Of a DNA stretch of 64,000 bases, positions 10,801-22,197 are shown in pieces (position 1 is the first letter of the stretch; each line of letters opens with the position of its first letter). The notes under the pieces were generated by a model. It worked only from the letters and a program-made list of their open reading frames with translations. It searched no databases and was not told the origin of the DNA. The position numbers and the translations under genes are program-made. The stretch comes from Craterostigma plantagineum (Eukaryota; Streptophyta; Magnoliopsida; Lamiales; Linderniaceae): assembly GCA_027422505.1 (NCBI GenBank), contig JAPQWV010000124.1, positions 1,550,001-1,614,000 of the forward strand, in the 5' to 3' direction.

Positions 10801-11474
10801 TGCAATGAACGGATTAGACAACTAAGAAAGCCTACACTGATGTGCCTGCACGGTTTGTCTCTAGAAGACGAATTCAAACTCCAACTTAGACTTTATTGTT
10901 GATCATGGCCCCATAATCGTTCAGTGAAGCACCAGAATTGACGAAAACTAACAGTTGTACGTTTATACGAAGAGCCCAAAGCTTGAAACCAAACGAGAAT
11001 GCATTTACATATACACGATATGACACTTCTTGCAGACGATGAACATTATAAAGATACGTAAAACAATAACATTAAGACTGATAAGGAAAGGTTATACTCA
11101 TCTCAGTCATTACTACAATAACATTTTTATTACCATCTACAACTTAGATTCATCATGATTACTCAAACGTTGGAGCAGAAACATGGATCAAAATAAACAT
11201 AAATGACCAATTAAGGCGCCCCACAATCACAATCCACATATAAAGAAAAAAAATCCAGCCTAGCCACTCAAATTACAGAAAACAAATATCAATCTCAATA
11301 CCCAAAGAAAAATCTGAAAAAATTCAAGAAGATATCACCTGAACTCAAATGGCTATCAGAGTGAGCTGTAGAACCATGTTTAGAAGACTCCTTCTTTGAC
11401 AGTTGCTTGATTTCATTCTTACCACTCTTTACTTCCTTCTTTGATGATCCGAAGAAGTGTGAACAACAACCCAT
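7824..11474 (-). CDS. PBL27: Receptor-like cytoplasmic kinase VII, PBL27-like
   Basis: A cytoplasmic Ser/Thr kinase acting below pattern-recognition receptors; PBL27 links the chitin receptor to MAP kinases. The model has five coding exons (minus strand): 11339-11474, 10084-10274, 9820-10009, 9354-9745 and 7824-8363. All phases join, giving about 482 aa. The N terminus MGCC is a myristoylation/palmitoylation signal for membrane attachment. The kinase domain has the glycine loop [15 protein letters not shown], the catalytic [18 protein letters not shown] and CAPEYAMTG, so it looks active. The C-terminal tail is long, basic and rich in Arg/Ser. Intron 1 (about 1.06 kb) contains a long inverted repeat and intron 4 contains three MITEs. 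The alternative is another member of subfamily VII, but the tail and ASQTYNP motif favour PBL27. Confidence 0.92.
8500..8651. mobile_element. Tourist-like MITE, copy A
   Basis: A 152-bp element with terminal inverted repeats starting GGGTGCGTTCGG and ending in the complement of GGGTGCACTTGG. It is flanked by TTA on both sides, the 3-bp target duplication of PIF/Harbinger elements. It lies in intron 4 of the PBL27-like gene. Confidence 0.7.
8656..8803. mobile_element. Tourist-like MITE, copy B
   Basis: A 148-bp element with termini GGCTCCGTTTGGTT and AACCAAACGCACCC. It is flanked by TAA at 8653-8655 and 8804-8806. Its interior has mirrored purine/pyrimidine tracts (AAAAGAAAAGAAAAG and CTTTTCTTTTCTTTT), so the whole unit can fold. 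It abuts copy A. Confidence 0.8.
9053..9201. mobile_element. Tourist-like MITE, copy C
   Basis: A 149-bp element with the same termini and internal tracts as copy B, flanked by TAA at 9050-9052 and 9202-9204. It is highly similar to copy B, so at least these two copies come from one family active fairly recently. Confidence 0.8.
10351..11005. repeat. Long imperfect inverted repeat in PBL27 intron 1
   Basis: Two arms, roughly 10351-10645 and 10683-11005, are reverse complements of each other with scattered mismatches and small gaps. The innermost stem is perfect for 12 bp: CTCCAATGTCAA at 10625-10636 against TTGACATTGGAG at 10689-10700, with a loop of about 52 nt. Outward matches include CACTAG.TGTCT, ATCATTATT, AGAGACAAA, ACGATTAT and GGGCTCTT. 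The arm origin was not recognised. Confidence 0.75.
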
Positions 11475-14014
11475 GTCAAAACATCAAAAAATCTACAGAG
11501 CCCACCTCGAAATTCAATCTCTTCAACAGTAAAAAATGCTTTCATCAACTTTAAAACAATTGAGCACCATCAACAGTGTGTGTCCTCTCAGCTTACAGTT
11601 AAAAATCAAATCTTTGGAGTTCCCATTGTAACATATCAAAGAGATCTGATAATCGTAGACAAGAAGAGATCAGAAGGAACCGAATAAGGTCGCGATTGTT
11701 CAAGAGAAAAGTGAAAAAAGCTGAGCTAATGAATTAGGAGTAACGAAAAGAGAAGAAAAAGGTAATATGGTAAAAAAAGAAAAAGAAAAACAACATAAAA
11801 TGGTGCCTTTTGCTGTTGAAGTCAAAGACGAAAGTTTAATTTGGTGTATTGTTGTCTGCATAATCGTCTTGGTAACCGTTGTAATTCTGTAATCCGCGTC
11901 TGATCTGAATGCGTACTACGTATTCTGACCGTATCGTTGAGGTTAATTAAGTCATTTCACCTTTTGATCTTCTTCTTTGTTGCATAACAGAACATACACA
12001 CTACACTAGCCTATTAGAGGTAGACAAGCTTGAATTTCTCTTTTTTTTAAGAAAAAGCAAAGGAAGAGTAACCATCGCGCGTGGCTTACAACCGCAGGGT
12101 GGGAAATAATAAATTTAAATATAAAAGAATAAATAAATGTGTTTTTTTAAAATAAGGAACTTTTCTTTCTTCAATGTCTGGTGGTGGACAGACGACCCAC
12201 TTGGATTGGACCTTTGCTGGTGAACATGCCAAACACGTGTTCGATTAAGAGACTATGTAATAGTAATATATTAAATAAAGAAATATAAATACTGATTAAT
12301 AATATAGGCAAAAAAGTCGTGGTTACCTTGGTATGATGTTCTTCAAAGGTATTAACTAGTTTTGTTGAGTAGAATATACGTTACGCTTAAAATAACTTGC
12401 CAATAAAAGTTATATAGCTTCTTCTATATACGACCTACGTAGTAGTCTAGATTGTCGTATAAAGAATTTGGGTCGGGCCCAAATATCTTGAAAGAATGAC
12501 ACATTTTGGGCAGAGTATTGAGTGTGTAGTGAGGACTAATGTGTAAATAGCATATGTATTTGGTGTATATGTGTAGATATAGATAGAAGAGTATTAGGGA
12601 CTAGAATATAATTAAGATGAGGAAGGCATTTGTATATTAGTAGAACAGATTGTAAACGAGAGTATGATAGTTCTCTTTAATAAAATTACTTTCTTCAAGA
12701 TTCAGCAACATTGACAGTTCCCAAAATTAAATTTAATATTTGCAAATTACAATACATACCCACTATTTATCCTAATTATTAAATTACCCATAAAAATAAA
12801 TTATAAAACAGTATTCTTGTTATTAATAAATATTTTCTCGATGCTTTTCTATATGAAAAATATTGATTTTACTATTAACTTTATCAAATTTGTCATTCGA
12901 ATTTAAAATAATATTATGGTCTAATGTGTCACGTTGGAAAATGTATAGGTAATATTGAATAATTGGGTGCAAGTGAATATTACAAAAATGGTATTTTGAG
13001 TTTGAGAATGCATTTAACCGTTGGAGAATAATTACTCATTTTGAGTTTGAGAATGCGTTGTTCGGTTGGAGATGTTTAAGGATGGATTAATTCGATCTTG
13101 CACAGAGTAAAATATGGAGTTTAGGAAAAGTTTTGCACTCTAAGTCTCAGTTCATATCAATCAATAAAGAATGTTGTCAATATACATCAAAGGTCATCTT
13201 AATCGCATAAAAATCGTTTTTTCTGTTATTTTCTTTTAATTTCTTAATCAACACAAAATTGATAGAATCTTGCTGTAATTTCGATGTGATCGATTTCTAA
13301 TTCCACTGCAGTAGTTGTGTGGAATATATCTACATAAATCTATTGCAATAGATAGAGCGGATCTATTCAGAAATCTCATGCCATGTGCAATTTGTAATCC
13401 TCGATAGGATAATAACATATCGGTAGTCAGCTTTTGGTGTTCTTTATTCTTCTCCGATCTGATTTTCTTTTTCATCGCCATTTAGAAATTTATTACTTTC
13501 GAAGATTTTTCATCATATAATTATAATATATCAGTAAGCCCTTTTATATCTTCTTTATTCAGATTTGATTTTCTGAAAACGCCCACGCTCGTGATTTTCC
13601 GTGGATTTCATTCAACGAAGTCGGATTTTCCCACGTCGTCTTGTCATCTGAATTTTAATATAGCAACTGCTATTATTTTTTTTCAGTTAAAAAAAAGTGC
13701 TATTATTTTTTATTTGCAAAGTGCAAAAGAAATTGTTAACACAATCCATCATGTATAATCGAATCTTCGATTTTTTCTCAAAACTATACAAATTTGGAAA
13801 AAAATATTAGTAATAATAAAAAGAGATGATGTCCGAATCCGATAAAATCCAACATCAATTTTCTCCATACATATTCATAGATTCGTCATATTTTCCCCGA
13901 CTAGATAAATCAATCGAATATAAAAATAAATCTAACAATCCCCAACATATCCATATGCTCTTGGCAGCAATAAATATTCCATGCAACCCACGACCCATCA
14001 CCACAATATTTTCC
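11475..14014. other. Intergenic, PBL27 leader and AT-rich DNA
   Basis: The first few hundred bases are the leader and promoter of the minus-strand kinase gene. From about 12.4 to 13.8 kb the DNA is very AT-rich with no coding signal. Around 13005-13076 there is a MITE-like end (TTTGAGAATGCGTT then GGTTGGAGATG before TAA), similar to the element at 42200-42933. Confidence 0.45.
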
Positions 14015-14022
14015 TATATAAA
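14015..14022 (+). promoter_or_regulatory. TATA box of the glutaredoxin gene
   Basis: TATATAAA stands 100 bp before the ATG at 14122, within the sequence CCTATATAAACC. This spacing gives a leader of about 70 nt. Confidence 0.7.
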
Positions 14023-14121
14023 CCGCCCCATGCACCCTCCATTTTCCTCATATCACCCATAAAATAACCAAAATAATAATAAGAATAATAATTATTACAC
14101 CGATCGATTCAATAAAAAAGC

Positions 14122-14430
14122 ATGGAAAGAGTGAGCAAAATGGTGTCCGAAAAGCCAATAGTGATCTTCAGCAAGAGCTCATGCTGTATGAGCCATTCCA
14201 TCAAAACCCTAATATCAGACTTTGGAGTTAACCCTACGATTTACGAGCTCGACGAAATGCCACGTGGCAGTGAGATAGAGCGAGCCCTCGCTGGGCTCGG
14301 GATGAACCCAACGGTCCCAGCCGTGTTCGTCGGTGGCGAGCTCGTCGGTGGAGCCGATGAGGTCATGAGCCATCACCTTCGAAGGTCTTTGAGGCCTATG
14401 CTCAAAAGGGCCGGTGCTCTATGGGTCTAG
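14122..14430 (+). CDS. CC-type (ROXY) glutaredoxin, monothiol S-type
   Basis: A 102-aa land-plant-specific class III glutaredoxin. The active-site motif is CCMS (in KSSCCMSHS), with the TVPAVF and GG.LVGG glutathione-binding motifs downstream. The C terminus ends in ALWV, like the ALWL tail that lets ROXY proteins bind TGA bZIP factors. In Arabidopsis relatives these proteins move with TGA factors and TOPLESS and repress genes in nitrogen, defence or flower programmes. The gene has a single exon and the start is the first ATG after a clear TATA box. Arabidopsis GRXS2 lies next to PBL27 on chromosome 5 (from memory), and this gene is the likely ortholog. Confidence 0.93.
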   Translation: MERVSKMVSEKPIVIFSKSSCCMSHSIKTLISDFGVNPTIYELDEMPRGSEIERALAGLGMNPTVPAVFVGGELVGGADEVMSHHLRRSLRPMLKRAGALWV

Positions 14431-14711
14431 CTAGCTAGTGAATCTGATCATTTCATACGGTTATAATATCGTACTTTGATGACGATATTATTAATAATTA
14501 TGCACGAAGAGGGTTAAATAATGCAATCGTGTTATTGCCGGGATTAATTACATGTGAGGTGTGATCTCCAGTTTTTCTAATTGCGTCGAGTAATAAATAA
14601 ATAATAAGCTTCTTAAGCTTTTTGTAGCAAAGCTGCGACAATTAATTAGCATGTGTGTGCGTGCGTTTTTGTTGTATGAAAGTTGTTGTGTGAGTGCCAG
14701 CTTTTTCTATA
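14431..14711. other. Glutaredoxin 3' flank
   Basis: No coding signal is seen. The stretch presumably holds the 3' untranslated region and ends at the Helitron-like 3' terminus at 14712. Confidence 0.4.
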
Positions 14712-14878
14712 CTAGTATGTTTAGCACATCCAATATACTTGCAATTTACAAATATGACAAATTATCTTATATTTTGAATGTTATTCCAAAATATAATTTT
14801 AGTCTAGGGATAAAAGTGTAATGAACTAAAATATTATGGGTAAAATTGGAATTAAGAACTTATCAAATTGCAATAGAT
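14712..14878 (-). mobile_element. Helitron-like fragment, copy 1
   Basis: On the minus strand the sequence ends GGATGTGCTAAACATACTAG followed by T. This is the same 3' end as the elements ending at 21011 and 42382, with a short hairpin before CTAG. The 5' end is unclear; a diverged TCTATTGCAATTTG lies near 14878. The upper boundary is tentative. Confidence 0.5.
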
Positions 14879-14979
14879 TCGTCGTCGTTACGCTAGTGAT
14901 GGCTCTTTTAGACGGAGAATTCATCGCTAAGTTTTTGCGACGGACTTTTCATCGAGAAAATGCAGTCACTAATAGTTGT

Positions 14980-15049
14980 GATGGAAATTCAGTCGCTAAA
15001 CTTTGCGTACGAAAAAAATTCATCTCGAATTTGCGACTGAATTTCCATC
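14980..15049. repeat. Perfect 17-bp inverted repeat
   Basis: GATGGAAATTCAGTCGC at 14980-14996 and its exact complement at 15033-15049 are separated by 36 bases. Related words (GCGACGG, TCATCGAGA, CAGTCACTA) recur around them, as in the sub-terminal repeats of some DNA transposons. The parent element was not identified. Confidence 0.6.
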
Positions 15050-15063
15050 AGAAGTATTTGTGA

Positions 15064-16793
15064 AGGCAGATCCGATGTCGCGTTGACGCGGATCTTCTCA
15101 TTCTTAATTCGCATGCAGTTGGCTGTGACGGAAGAAGTTCCCAGCTAAAACATTTCACTTCGACCTTTGCTTCTTCTTATCGACCAACTATTACTGAAAG
15201 TGAATACAACACAATACCAAACTTTGCTCGAACTTATAACTAATTCGTATTCATAGTAGAATAAAAAGGTTTTCTGAAATTCGAGCTCATTTTTTGGCAT
15301 TGCGATGTAATCCACTTCAGTGATAGCAGGTGGGTTATAAGCATTTTAGCCTTAACATGGAAATATAAGAAGGAAAAGAAAAGATTTTATGGCGAATAAA
15401 ACATAACCATATGCGAACGAAGTCGAAATCGAAATGGATGAGGAATTAAAGGGACATCATAGCTTAGGATTTTTATAGTGTTCTACAAATGGACTAAGGC
15501 CTTTTGTATATAGAATTTATAATTATCTGGTTTATGAAATATACGAGTCAAATTGTAACTGTAATTGTACCTATCAATCCATGAAAATGTTGTGATTCAA
15601 TTCAAGGAACGTTGAACTGCAACGGACATGAAAATGTTGTTCAATTTTAGATTAATGCTTTTTTCGCTAGTATCACGGATTTTTTAGATGGAAGTTTAAC
15701 ATTCAGGACCCAAAATAATCACTTAATTAGATTATTTTCTTTTCGAACAAGGCTTTTCTTGTAGGGATTTTCTCCCTTCTCGAAAGAATTTGGAAAAGCA
15801 CTAAAAATATGGTTTTAATAGCATTGCCATCTACAGTATTTTACTCTTTCGATTGTTTATAAGATAAGGAAAACTATTGTTTTGAAGGTTACACTTCTCA
15901 ATCAGAACTGCATCTCGTAAATTGTACCTTAATTAAAACATTTTATCCCTTTATTTTTAGTTAAAATTAAATGAGATATTTATATGTCATATAATACGCA
16001 TTTAAGTGAGTCCATCGATCAGCAAACGTTAACGGACTTTGAAGAAAGAAAGGAAACTATACAACAAAGATTTGGCCCATGTGTATCATCACAAAATATT
16101 ATGCACAATCCCTTTTTATCGATCCGACCCAATTCGACCCACATGTATCACAGTACAGCAACCCAACCAATTTCCCAACCCATGGAAAAGATCCGACGAG
16201 TTAAAACCGAATTTGCGATGGCGAATTCAGAGTTGAAGCGCGCGTGCCACCCACGCATAGGAGGCTAACGTAATTTGATGATTGTATTCTTTAGGATTTG
16301 ACATCATCGTTGAATTTAGAATTTGTTCTTGGTTCTGTAATAATCTGAAGCTACTTCAAAAACAATAAGCGCAAGTGTCTTTCTATGAGAGAAGCATCTG
16401 TAAGCGGAGATTGCAGGTACGTAGTTCCTTCGTATAACTAAAGAATGGTTCTTTATTGCTTTTCAATCTGAATGGAGCCCAGAAAATTATGGGCAAAAGA
16501 TTGTTTATACTGAGTTTATGGCAGAGAATTTGGAAAAAGATTGAGCATTTAATCGGAAAAAGGCAAGAACTTGACTGTTTAGCAGTGATTTCTCTCTATC
16601 TCAATTAAAAAAGTGGATTTTTCCATTACAGAGAGCTGCAAGCGAAAGATTCCTCTGAAGCAAGCCAAGGTGACGAAACTTCATCATAAAGGTACCATTT
16701 GCTTTGAATTTCCCCACTTGTGAATCTCTTGCACGGAAGGCAAGAGTGCAGACTTGTGTCTGTCTATTATAGATTCAATTATGCTTAGTTTTT

Positions 16794-16836
<43 letters not shown>

Positions 16837-18246
16837 CACGTCATCACATGGGCAATTCGATGTCTTTTAGTAGACTTTGATGCAACCTTAGGTAGAACAG
16901 AATCCAAGCCAGAAAATGCAGACAGCCATTTTATTGAAGATTGATTGCACTCATTCATTGGTTAGCTGGTGTAGGTAGAAGTTTCTTATAAATGTATCTA
17001 TGTGATTATTGCTGACGTAGGTTACAGCTCACTGATGACTTATATACTCACACAACACACACACAAACTACACCAAAACAAACCATGATCTGAGCATAAA
17101 GGTAGCAGCACAGTGGGAGTTTTTTATATGTAGAGAATCTTAAACAATGCTATCCATGATGACAATAAAGCAAGTGGAAACTAATTGAAAGCTTGAGTAC
17201 GTATGATCTGGTCATAGGGAAAGTTAGTATTCGCTGTTAGTAAGAATGATTCCCTTTTCAAAGTCAAACGAAGATGAGAAGCAGAGAAAGTCAAAGTTGA
17301 AGAACGTTTTTTTGTCTTATTTCGATGATTAAGCTCAAATCTCCACTGTGTTTTAACAGTCATTGCCTGTCCGTAACTTCACATGGGATGTGGGATTTCA
17401 CTGTTCTATCTAAATCTGAGACGAAAAGGCAAAAAAGACTGCAATGATACCTTCCAAACTATGTAAATCTATTTCTCATTTCTTTCTGCAAAAAGGGTTC
17501 TTGAAAATACAGAGAAACAAAAGGGCTATGAGCTGTATGGAATCTGTGATAGAACACTAACGTACGCAAGCTTGCAAGTATATCCTGTCTTTTAGCTGCA
17601 GTACATCACTGGAAATAATACAGATCTGAGTTTATTTGTTTATTATTTTTCTCATTTCCCAAGTGAATTTCTGTCTCACTATGTAATATACAAATCCAGG
17701 TCAGAGGAGGTTAATATCCAACCAAAAACCAGCGACTCAGCGAGCAAAGTAACACAAAGAAATGCTTATTCAGGGAATGTTTTGTAAGGTGAAAACAATG
17801 TCATAAACTACAATGTAGACCACAGTTTTCCTTTTTTTTTTTTACTTTCTCATTTTCATGACATTCTGCAGACTGGGACAACACAGTGGGGTACCATGAA
17901 AACAAAAAAAAAAGGAAAAAAGAAAAGCTGTGTGAGTTGTCCTGCAATAGGGATTGGCTGCAGAAACAAAAACAAAAACTTTTTTTTTCTTCTCCTTATT
18001 AAGTCCAAAGGATCATCAGAACTTCTTTCTTACTTCTGAGACTCCTTTCTGTGTGAAAAAGAAAGGCTTTTTTCTAGAGCCATGAATCGCAACAGCTGAT
18101 AAGGGATTGAGATGAAATCATTGTTTATGTGAATTATTGCATCGAAAAAAGTAGATGAAAGAATCCATGTATGCAGTAGCCTAGTCAGCACTTAGCTTTC
18201 AGATTCATTACATTATAGGCTCAAATGTTCAGATCTGCTTCAGAGA
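15064..18246. other. Intergenic DNA before the kinase-like gene
   Basis: I see no conserved coding frame. A (TC)n microsatellite lies at 16797-16832. From about 16.3 kb onward the sequence is less AT-rich and contains pyrimidine tracts followed by AG, so 5' leader exons of the downstream gene may be present, but I cannot define them. Confidence 0.4.
16797..16832. repeat. (TC)n microsatellite
   Basis: About 18 uninterrupted TC units. Confidence 0.95.
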
Positions 18247-19576
18247 ATGGCAACTTCATTGGCAGCTATAATTGGAAGCATAGGAGGGGCATTATTACTC
18301 ATAGCCATCATCACTTTGATTGTATGGTTTTACATGTCACGCTGTAATAAATCCTCTAACAAAGATTCAGAAGAAGGCTCCTCAGATCCATCTGCAGTTG
18401 GTAATAAAGCTAACTTTGTTTCTACACTAGGATATATATATACTACATTGTTGAATTCCATGTCTTGAATCCATATTCTGTGGCCCTTTTTGCAGTTACA
18501 AGCGAAATGGGACCTTTCATCCCAAGGCAATTCTCCATGGAAGAGCTCGAACAGGCGACTAAGAAGTTCGACGAAAGTACCCTCATAGGAATTGGAAGCT
18601 TTGGCCTTGTCTATAAAGGGTTGCTCAGCGATGGAAGCGTAGTTGCTATCAAGAAACGCCTTGGCAGCCCTCGGCAAGAGTTTGTCAGAGAGGTACTAAA
18701 CTTAATAAAAAAGGAAGTTAAGATCAGAAGTTTCTTGCATTGAGAAGTTAGTTAAGGTTCGGCGATTATTCGTTTCCTTACAGGTGGCATACTTATCGTC
18801 GATTCGACATCGAAATCTAGTTACGCTTTTAGGGTACTGTCAAGAAAAGGGATGTCAGCTCCTAGTTTTCGAGTTCTTGCCCAATGGAAGCATGGCCAAT
18901 CATTTATATGGTCTGTGTCTTTGATCAATACAATCTTATGATCATCCAAATATTTCAGACATGCGTCGAACTGATATCGTTATTCTGCTAAATGAAGGAA
19001 AGGGAATTAGCGCCAAGCTTGAGTTCAAACAGAGGCTGTCTATAGCCATTGGAGCAGCTAAAGGTAAAATAATCAAGAACATATGTTAAAGAAAAGCCCT
19101 TTTTTTATGGATGGCCTCTTTGTTGGGCAGGTTTAGCTCACTTACGCGGCCTTCAACCTTCGGTAATCCACCGTAACTTTAAGACAGCTAATGTGTTGGT
19201 TGACGAGAATTTCATACCTAAAGTTGCAGATGCAGGCTTGTCCCAACTGCTTCAAAACAACGAAGAAGGTGCTGCATCAGCTTCGTCTTCTTACGATGCT
19301 TTTAGAGACCCAGAGTAAAAAACCCGACTTCTAACTTACGCATTACACTGTCTGAAAATTGACAACCAATCTGATAATAAGCAATCCGATCCCAGGCTGG
19401 GATTGCAAGAAACGTTCAGCGAAGCTAACGATACGTTCAGCTTTGGGATTTTCATACTAGAGCTCGTTTCTGGGAAGGAGGCCACTGATGCAGCAGAAGC
19501 CTTTCGATCAAATGAAAGCATCGTCCAATGGGTATGCATATATACATACATATACATATGTGCATAAACCATTTCT

Positions 19577-19625
<49 letters not shown>

Positions 19626-19899
19626 CTTATGCAAAGATCCCTTTTTTAAGGTACAAGAGAAACTGAGTTCGGACGAGTTAGTGGACAATCGAATGAATGG
19701 AAGCTTCACTGCTGAGGGTATGAGAGATTTCTTAAGGCTAATGCTGAAGTGTGTTAGCTTTCCTGGGAAAGATAGGCCGGGGATGGAGATTATTGTGGCC
19801 GAGCTTGATCAGATACTCGAAACTGAAATTACTCGGACGACTGTCATGGGCGAAGGGACTACGACTGTTACTCTTGGGAGCGAACTTTTCGGTAATTAA
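18247..19899 (+). CDS. Membrane-anchored kinase-like protein with degenerate catalytic motifs
   Basis: Seven exons (18247-18400, 18496-18692, 18784-18910, 18998-19063, 19131-19314, 19396-19531, 19651-19899) join in phase to about 370 aa. Residues 8-30 are one transmembrane helix followed by MSRCNKSS; there is no ectodomain. The kinase-like domain keeps a glycine loop (GIGSFGLVYKG), the beta-3 Lys (VVAIKK) and a candidate alpha-C Glu. The catalytic HRD reads HRN (VIHRNFKTANVL), DFG reads DAG (VADAGLSQL), and the APE position reads DPE. It is therefore probably a pseudokinase or scaffold, which is inference. The acceptor at 18997 (GAAG) is weak. Intron 6 carries an (ATC)n tract and the 3' end an extreme (GAA)n tract. 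The closest named relative is not known to me. Confidence 0.82.
19579..19625. repeat. (ATC)n microsatellite in intron 6 of the kinase-like gene
   Basis: About 15 perfect ATC units. Open frames across it (poly-His on one strand, poly-Met on the other) are artefacts of the repeat. Confidence 0.95.
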
Positions 19900-19948
19900 A
19901 GTGCGTATATACATATATAAACGAACCCCAAATGGGCTATGAACATGT

Positions 19949-20056
19949 GAAGAAGAAGAAGAAGAAGAAGAAGAAGAAGAAGAAGAAGAAGAAGAAGAAG
20001 AAGAAGAAGAAGAAGAAGAAGAAGAAGAAGAAGAAGAAGAAGAAGAAGAAGAAGAA
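19949..20056. repeat. (GAA)n microsatellite, about 108 bp
   Basis: A pure (AGA/GAA) run of about 36 units starts 50 bp after the stop codon of the kinase-like gene, so it is probably in the 3' untranslated region or just beyond it. Long GAA/TTC tracts can form triplex DNA and are unstable. Confidence 0.95.
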
Positions 20057-22197
20057 ATAAAAGCTGTGTGTTTTAGTCGATCAGCCGTTTGTTCTTTTGT
20101 GTGGCGATTCTCCCTTCGTTTCGTTTTCTTGCCAGTTAATGAAATGGTTTGAGAAAGAAACTGGGCTTGGGAGTAATCGGTGATTCATGAAACGTAATTG
20201 TAATTGTATGTATCTTTTTCCTTCCAAGATTACTGCTTTCTCACCAGTCTTTTTCATGGCAAAGCTGTGATGATTTAAACTTCGATGGCATTGTTAAACA
20301 ACATTGGAAGTAAAAGACAACTTCAGAAATCATATGCAGATGTCCGAGGGCAATCAAAGGCAATTCTTGATGAAAAGAAAGGCAGAGGATTGAAGATCGA
20401 AACTTTTAGTTACTGTAAAAATCCCTGACCAAATATGTTCGAAAATTGCAATCATCTTCCTTCTCTCTACAAGATCTTCTTGAACCCATATCGTTAACTG
20501 ACGTTTATGGAGTTTGGAAATAGATTCAATAATAAGTTTTTCGCAGTAGATGAGCTGATGTAATAAAAGGAAGCTCATTTAGTTTGTATCCATGAGAGAA
20601 GACGAAGGTAGGGAAAATTGAACTTGAAGGTATTTATAGCAACTTGCTATGTAATGGATCCGAGACTTGGGCTTTGCGTAATCCTATTGGGCCTACGTGA
20701 CAATTTGAGCCCATTTTTGAAAAGATGGGCCCATTAGAAAAAACGGTTTGGATATAGCTGTCAATAATCTATAATTATATGAGCGTAGGGCAAATAAAAA
20801 TGTCCAATTGATCTATCAGTTTGATAAATAGTTATTTATAATTTTACCCTTAATTTTTTAATTACATGTTTACCCTTAGTATTTTAACTTATTACAAGTT
20901 TATCTTTAAAATTAACATTATATTTGTTAAATAACTTAAGTAATAATAAGGTTCGAAATATAAAATAATTTGATATATTAGCACAATTATTGAGTGTGCT
21001 AAACATACTAGTTGAATATAGAGTGTATGATATTTTAGATCTCAATATGCTCTACAAATCAAGAATGTGATTCGTACAGTATTAACATTCAAATTGAATA
21101 AATGCTCGTTGGAGAACAATAACTTGCTTAACTATTTGCTATATTTTAAAAACGGAATGATAAGTTAATTAATGCATTATTGCATATACATTGGAGTTTC
21201 GAATTGCTTTTAATCTTGCAATTTACCTTCCCATCAAGAATTCAAACGAAGCAAAATCAGCGATGTATATTGTGTTCGGATTATTTTATTTATTTTGTGA
21301 TCAATAATACTCACTATGTAACTGCCTAGGTATCTGCATGGTTCAGCGTTATACGTAAATGCAATTTGAGAAAAGTAACTTTTCGTAGGAACGTATATAA
21401 AAAAGTATTATAATTTGTTACGACTTTCAATATTACAATCCTACATCGATTCGATATCACCGAGCAAACAAAGTAAAATTTCAATTTGATAATGTACGTA
21501 AATAAAATTTGAGAAACGCAAGTTTCGTTGGATTAGGCACACGGTTTCCCCAATAAGAAAAAAATACATTGTAATTAATTACTAGTATCAACATTGCAAT
21601 TTTACTTCGTTTCGACATCACTATTCACTAATCAGAAAATAAAGGATCACTTTTGATAAATGTTACGCAAATAAAATTGTTTGAGAAACGCGGTTTCTTT
21701 TATTAAAAAAGGTAGTATATTGTAATTTATTACGATTCGATAAGTAAATAAAAAGGGGAACTTTAAGATATTTTCTTAGTCAAGTCGATCACTATTCACA
21801 ATATATTCTTATTACAAACTTTTCTAAGTACTACAAAACCTCAGTAAGAAAAAACCGTGGTTGACAGAGCAGAGCCTCCTATATTATTTCCACTGATCAT
21901 CAACCATCCTCAGCGGTAAGTACTGACTGTTAGTTCTGCGTAATTTTAACTGTGCTTCTTGCCGATTGACGCTTTTGCTCTCTCTATGCTGACGAATTTA
22001 ACTAGGGCTTTAATCTTAGTTCGTTGTTTTTTTTAAAGAACTCATGGAGTTGGCGGCAGATTGTAGTTTTCTTTTTCTATTGGATTTTTGTGGTCCAAAT
22101 TTAGTTTATTGATTTGGGAAGTGATATGTTGAATTCTACGATACAGAATGTGATAGTGTTTTACTGAGAATTTGAAGATTTTTGTGCTGGATTTGGA
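20057..22197. other. AT-rich intergenic region before the CW zinc-finger gene
   Basis: It holds a non-autonomous Helitron (20768-21011). A roughly 120-bp degenerate unit containing TTTGAGAAACGC...TTTCG recurs at about 21360, 21490 and 21670. The sequence from about 21.85 kb is likely the leader of the next gene, with a donor-like CGGTAAGTAC at 21914. Confidence 0.5.
20768..21011 (+). mobile_element. Short non-autonomous Helitron, copy 2
   Basis: The 244-bp element starts TCTATAATTATATGAGC and ends with the hairpin AGCACAATTATTGAGTGTGCT followed by AAACATACTAG. It sits between A (20767) and T (21012), the Helitron insertion site. It matches the element at 42382-42628 in the order of its blocks. 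It has no coding capacity. Confidence 0.8.

Noticed and set aside
12460..12720. A possible solo LTR
   Set aside because: The sequence has an AATAAA-like end and purine-rich parts, but I found no matching termini or target duplication.
19336..19626. Open frames with poly-Met or poly-His
   Set aside because: They are translations of the (ATC)n repeat in intron 6 of the kinase-like gene.
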